A stretch of 64,000 bases of DNA, taken from Brevundimonas sp. SH203. Lineage in GTDB: Bacteria; Pseudomonadota; Alphaproteobacteria; Caulobacterales; Caulobacteraceae. Each line of letters starts with the position of its first letter. Within the stretch, counting starts at the first letter, position 1. The DNA is taken from assembly GCF_002157625.1 (NCBI RefSeq), contig NZ_BDMM01000002.1, positions 62,001 to 126,000 of the forward strand. Reading direction: 5' to 3'. Under the pieces are notes generated by a model. It was given only the letters and a program-made list of their open reading frames with translations. It was not told the origin of the DNA and made no database searches. Below are positions 62,201-64,000 of the stretch, piece after piece. Both the position numbers and the translations under genes were made by a program.

Positions 62201-62276
62201 CCTACCGCGCTTCGCGCTACTTGAGGCCATTTGTTGGGTCTATCGGCCTTCGGCCTGCTTGACGCCCATTGGGTGG
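62201..62276 (+). repeat. Two tandem 38-base hairpin units after rnpB
   Basis: Two consecutive units align along their length. Unit 1 has the stem GCGC-TTC-GCGC and unit 2 GGCC-TTC-GGCC. Flanks such as CTA(C/T)CG before and CTTGA(G/C)GCC after are alike. The stem differs by compensating base changes, so structure rather than sequence seems kept. They lie downstream of the rnpB T run. Confidence 0.6.
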
Positions 62277-62499
62277 TTGCGGCGGGCGTTGTGGCGGCCT
62301 CGATCCGCGTTCGTATTATCCCCGCATTTCGGTGTTCTGGCGCGGCTTCGGCGGGTTTGCTGCCGTTAACCTATTGTCTGTTCAACGAAGGTTAGAACGC
62401 CTCACAGGCTGTGAATACTTCGTCTGTTCTGTGTATGTTCCGGCTCTATAGCCGTGTTCAGGTCGCCACACGTCAAAACATGGTTAAAACTTGGTCTCA

Positions 62500-62535
62500 A
62501 TCCCATTGAGGCCCATTTCATCCCATGCTATCCCA
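62500..62535. promoter_or_regulatory. MraZ operator: four direct repeats at ten-base steps
   Basis: CCCAT, CCCAT, CCCAT and CCCAC start at 62501, 62511, 62521 and 62531; three of the four are preceded by T. Read on the other strand they are TGGG boxes with exact ten-base spacing, the arrangement bound by MraZ in front of its own gene in other bacteria. The rest of the 62277-62622 region shows no gene and should contain the promoter of the division and cell-wall cluster. Confidence 0.88.
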
Positions 62536-62622
62536 CAATCATGATTTGGGGCTGATAAGGCGTGCGCGGTGGGCGTGCGTCAGGCATCTAGGGACGGGCC
62601 GAAGGGTCCGATTGGGCAGGGC

Positions 62623-63099
62623 GTGTTTCTCTCGACCTACGAGAAGCAGCTGGACGGCAAGCGCCGTCTCCTGATCCCCAACGATTTCCGCACGACCGAA
62701 AACGGCGCCGCCGGCGGCGTGTTCATCTTTCCCTCTATCGAGGCCGACTGCCTGGAGGCGGGCGGCGACCGTCTGTTCGCCGTCTATGCCGAGATGATCG
62801 AATCCCTGCCGTTCGGCTCCGAGGAGCGTTCGGCGCTGGAGTGGCAGGTGATGGGCGAACAGGTGCGCCTGTCCTATGACGCGGGCGGTCGGATCACCCT
62901 GCCGGAAGGTCTCTGCGCCGAGGCGGGCCTGGGCGACACTGTCGTCATCGTCGGTCTGAACGACCGTTTCCAGATCTGGTCGCGCGAGAAATGGGCGGCC
63001 CGCCGCGCCGAGCAGCGCGCCCTGGCCAAGGCTGGCATGGCCCAGATCGGCGCTCTGAAACTTCAGGCCCAGATGAAGCTGGCGGGAGGCGGGTCGTGA
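62623..63099 (+). CDS. mraZ: Transcriptional regulator MraZ
   Basis: MraZ is an AbrB-like ring-forming repressor of the division and cell-wall (dcw) gene cluster. From the GTG at 62623 the 158-residue protein reads [20 protein letters not shown], the conserved start, and repeats the fold in [20 protein letters not shown] with [17 protein letters not shown]. The open frame reaches back to a GTG at 62569, but those 18 residues are not family-like. Its operator of four boxes lies about 90 bases upstream. The stop overlaps the rsmH start in GTGA. Confidence 0.93.
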   Translation: MFLSTYEKQLDGKRRLLIPNDFRTTENGAAGGVFIFPSIEADCLEAGGDRLFAVYAEMIESLPFGSEERSALEWQVMGEQVRLSYDAGGRITLPEGLCAEAGLGDTVVIVGLNDRFQIWSREKWAARRAEQRALAKAGMAQIGALKLQAQMKLAGGGS

Positions 63100-64000
63100 C
63101 CGAGGCGCCGCACGCTCCTGTCCTTCTGGCCGAGGTGATCGAGGCCCTGTCGCCCGCGCCCGGCGACGTGATGATCGACGCCACCTTCGGCGCCGGCGGC
63201 TATACGCGCGCCATCCTGAAGACCGGCGCCCGGGTCGTCGCCCTGGATCGCGACCCGACGGTCCAGCCGCACGCCGAGGCCGTGGCGAACGATTTTCCGG
63301 GCCGGTTCCAGCTGATCCGCACCCCCTTCTCGGGGCTGGCCCAGGCGTTCGCCGACAGCGGGAAGGCCCGGCTGGACGGCGCCGTCTTCGACATCGGCGT
63401 TTCGTCCATGCAGCTGGACCAGGCCGAGCGCGGCTTTTCCTTCATGCGCGACGGCCCGCTGGATATGCGGATGTCCGATGAGGGCGCGACCGCCGCCGAC
63501 ATCGTCAACACCTGGGATCACGGCCCGCTGGCCCACATCTTCAAACTGTATGGCGAGGAGCGTCAGTCGGGCCGCGTCGCCACCGCCATCCTGCGCCGCC
63601 GCGTCGAACGGCCCTTCACCCGCACGCTCGATCTGGCCGAGGTCGTCGAAAAGGCCCTGGGCGGCCGTCGCGGCGCGCCGATCCATCCGGCGACGCGCGT
63701 GTTCCAGGCCCTGCGGATCGCCGTGAACGACGAGTTGGGCGAGCTGGAGCGCGGGCTGGAGGCGGCCGAGGCGACGCTCGCTCCCGGTGGACGCCTCGCC
63801 GTCGTCACCTTCCATTCGCTGGAAGACCGCATCGTCAAGGCCTTCCTGACCGAACGCACGGGCAATGCGCCCGCCGGTTCGCGCCACGCCCCCATGGCCG
63901 TCGATCCGCGCAAGCCCAGCTTCGCGCTGCAATTCAAGGGCGCGCGGGAGGCGGGCGACGCGGAGCGTTCGACCAACCCTCGCGCCCGCTCGGCCAAGCT
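63096..64000 (+). CDS. rsmH: 16S rRNA (cytosine(1402)-N(4))-methyltransferase, N-terminal part (runs off the right edge)
   Basis: RsmH (MraW) methylates C1402 of 16S rRNA in the P site. The visible 301 residues start with GTG and read [20 protein letters not shown], with the SAM-binding loop [16 protein letters not shown], then [20 protein letters not shown] and [33 protein letters not shown] and [15 protein letters not shown] follow in the C-terminal half. The start overlaps the mraZ stop codon. Being the second gene of the dcw cluster is its usual place. The 3' end lies outside the window. Confidence 0.97.
   Translation, partial: MTEAPHAPVLLAEVIEALSPAPGDVMIDATFGAGGYTRAILKTGARVVALDRDPTVQPHAEAVANDFPGRFQLIRTPFSGLAQAFADSGKARLDGAVFDIGVSSMQLDQAERGFSFMRDGPLDMRMSDEGATAADIVNTWDHGPLAHIFKLYGEERQSGRVATAILRRRVERPFTRTLDLAEVVEKALGGRRGAPIHPATRVFQALRIAVNDELGELERGLEAAEATLAPGGRLAVVTFHSLEDRIVKAFLTERTGNAPAGSRHAPMAVDPRKPSFALQFKGAREAGDAERSTNPRARSAK

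Noticed and set aside
62365-62400. TAACCT...AGGTTA inverted repeat upstream of mraZ as a CtrA site
   Set aside because: Spacing (about 16 bases) does not fit the TTAA-N7-TTAA consensus; six-base arms are too short to claim.

Overview
The window looks like a chromosomal segment of a high-GC alphaproteobacterium of the family Caulobacteraceae, most probably Brevundimonas. This is inferred from the strong G/C preference at third codon positions, the zauP-zapA-6S RNA-5-FCL order, the rnpB-mraZ-rsmH order, the ATPase zeta inhibitor gene beside purC, and a large TonB-dependent receptor. No phage, transposase or CRISPR array is visible. Genes are dense and many adjacent ones overlap by 1-8 bases.

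Region 1 (1-13.3 kb): the 5' part of carB with an RraB-like gene, a TonB-dependent receptor followed by a sulfotransferase-like gene, a HAD hydrolase, an unusual S41 protease, the CstA/YbdD carbon-starvation transporter pair, purT and transketolase. Region 2 (13.3-18.4 kb): division genes zauP-zapA, a likely 6S RNA, 5-formyltetrahydrofolate cyclo-ligase, an inserted VapBC toxin-antitoxin pair, a YmdB-type phosphodiesterase, a cytochrome P450 and a ParDE pair. Region 3 (18.4-32.3 kb): a purine and folate block, purL, purQ, purS, purC, purU and purB. It is interrupted by small acidic genes, an MFS exporter, a PEBP protein and a second VapBC pair with a clear operator palindrome. purB heads a tight operon with a 2OG-Fe(II) oxygenase and a hypoxanthine-DNA glycosylase.

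Region 4 (32.3-45.1 kb): a guanidine-II riboswitch in front of a Gdx guanidinium exporter, a GST gene remnant, a lytic transglycosylase, a uracil-DNA glycosylase lacking two of the usual four iron-sulfur cysteines, ETF-ubiquinone oxidoreductase, a TPR protein, ispE, a fasciclin protein, and glyQ/glyS. glyS contains a compositionally foreign internal segment. Region 5 (45.1-56.4 kb): a DUF559 gene between inverted repeats, a KpsC-type Kdo transferase, a KAS III, an M48 protease, an outer membrane barrel, pyruvate phosphate dikinase, a CitE-like lyase, an SDR and a free-methionine-sulfoxide reductase. Region 6 (56.4-64 kb): a DUF1328 gene with a general-stress-type promoter, tRNA(CAU), a SIMPL protein, SppA, a cell-wall amidase, a fourth toxin-antitoxin pair, rnpB, a four-box MraZ operator, mraZ and the start of rsmH, the first genes of the division and cell-wall cluster.

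Intergenic DNA is rich in inverted repeats of several families: paired 127-128 base elements in opposite orientation, a perfect 31-base inverted repeat between glyQ and glyS, and a cctccccat family around DUF559. Three small genes carry GGAAC-N16/17-(C/G)GTT promoters of the kind read by the alphaproteobacterial general stress sigma factor EcfG/SigT.
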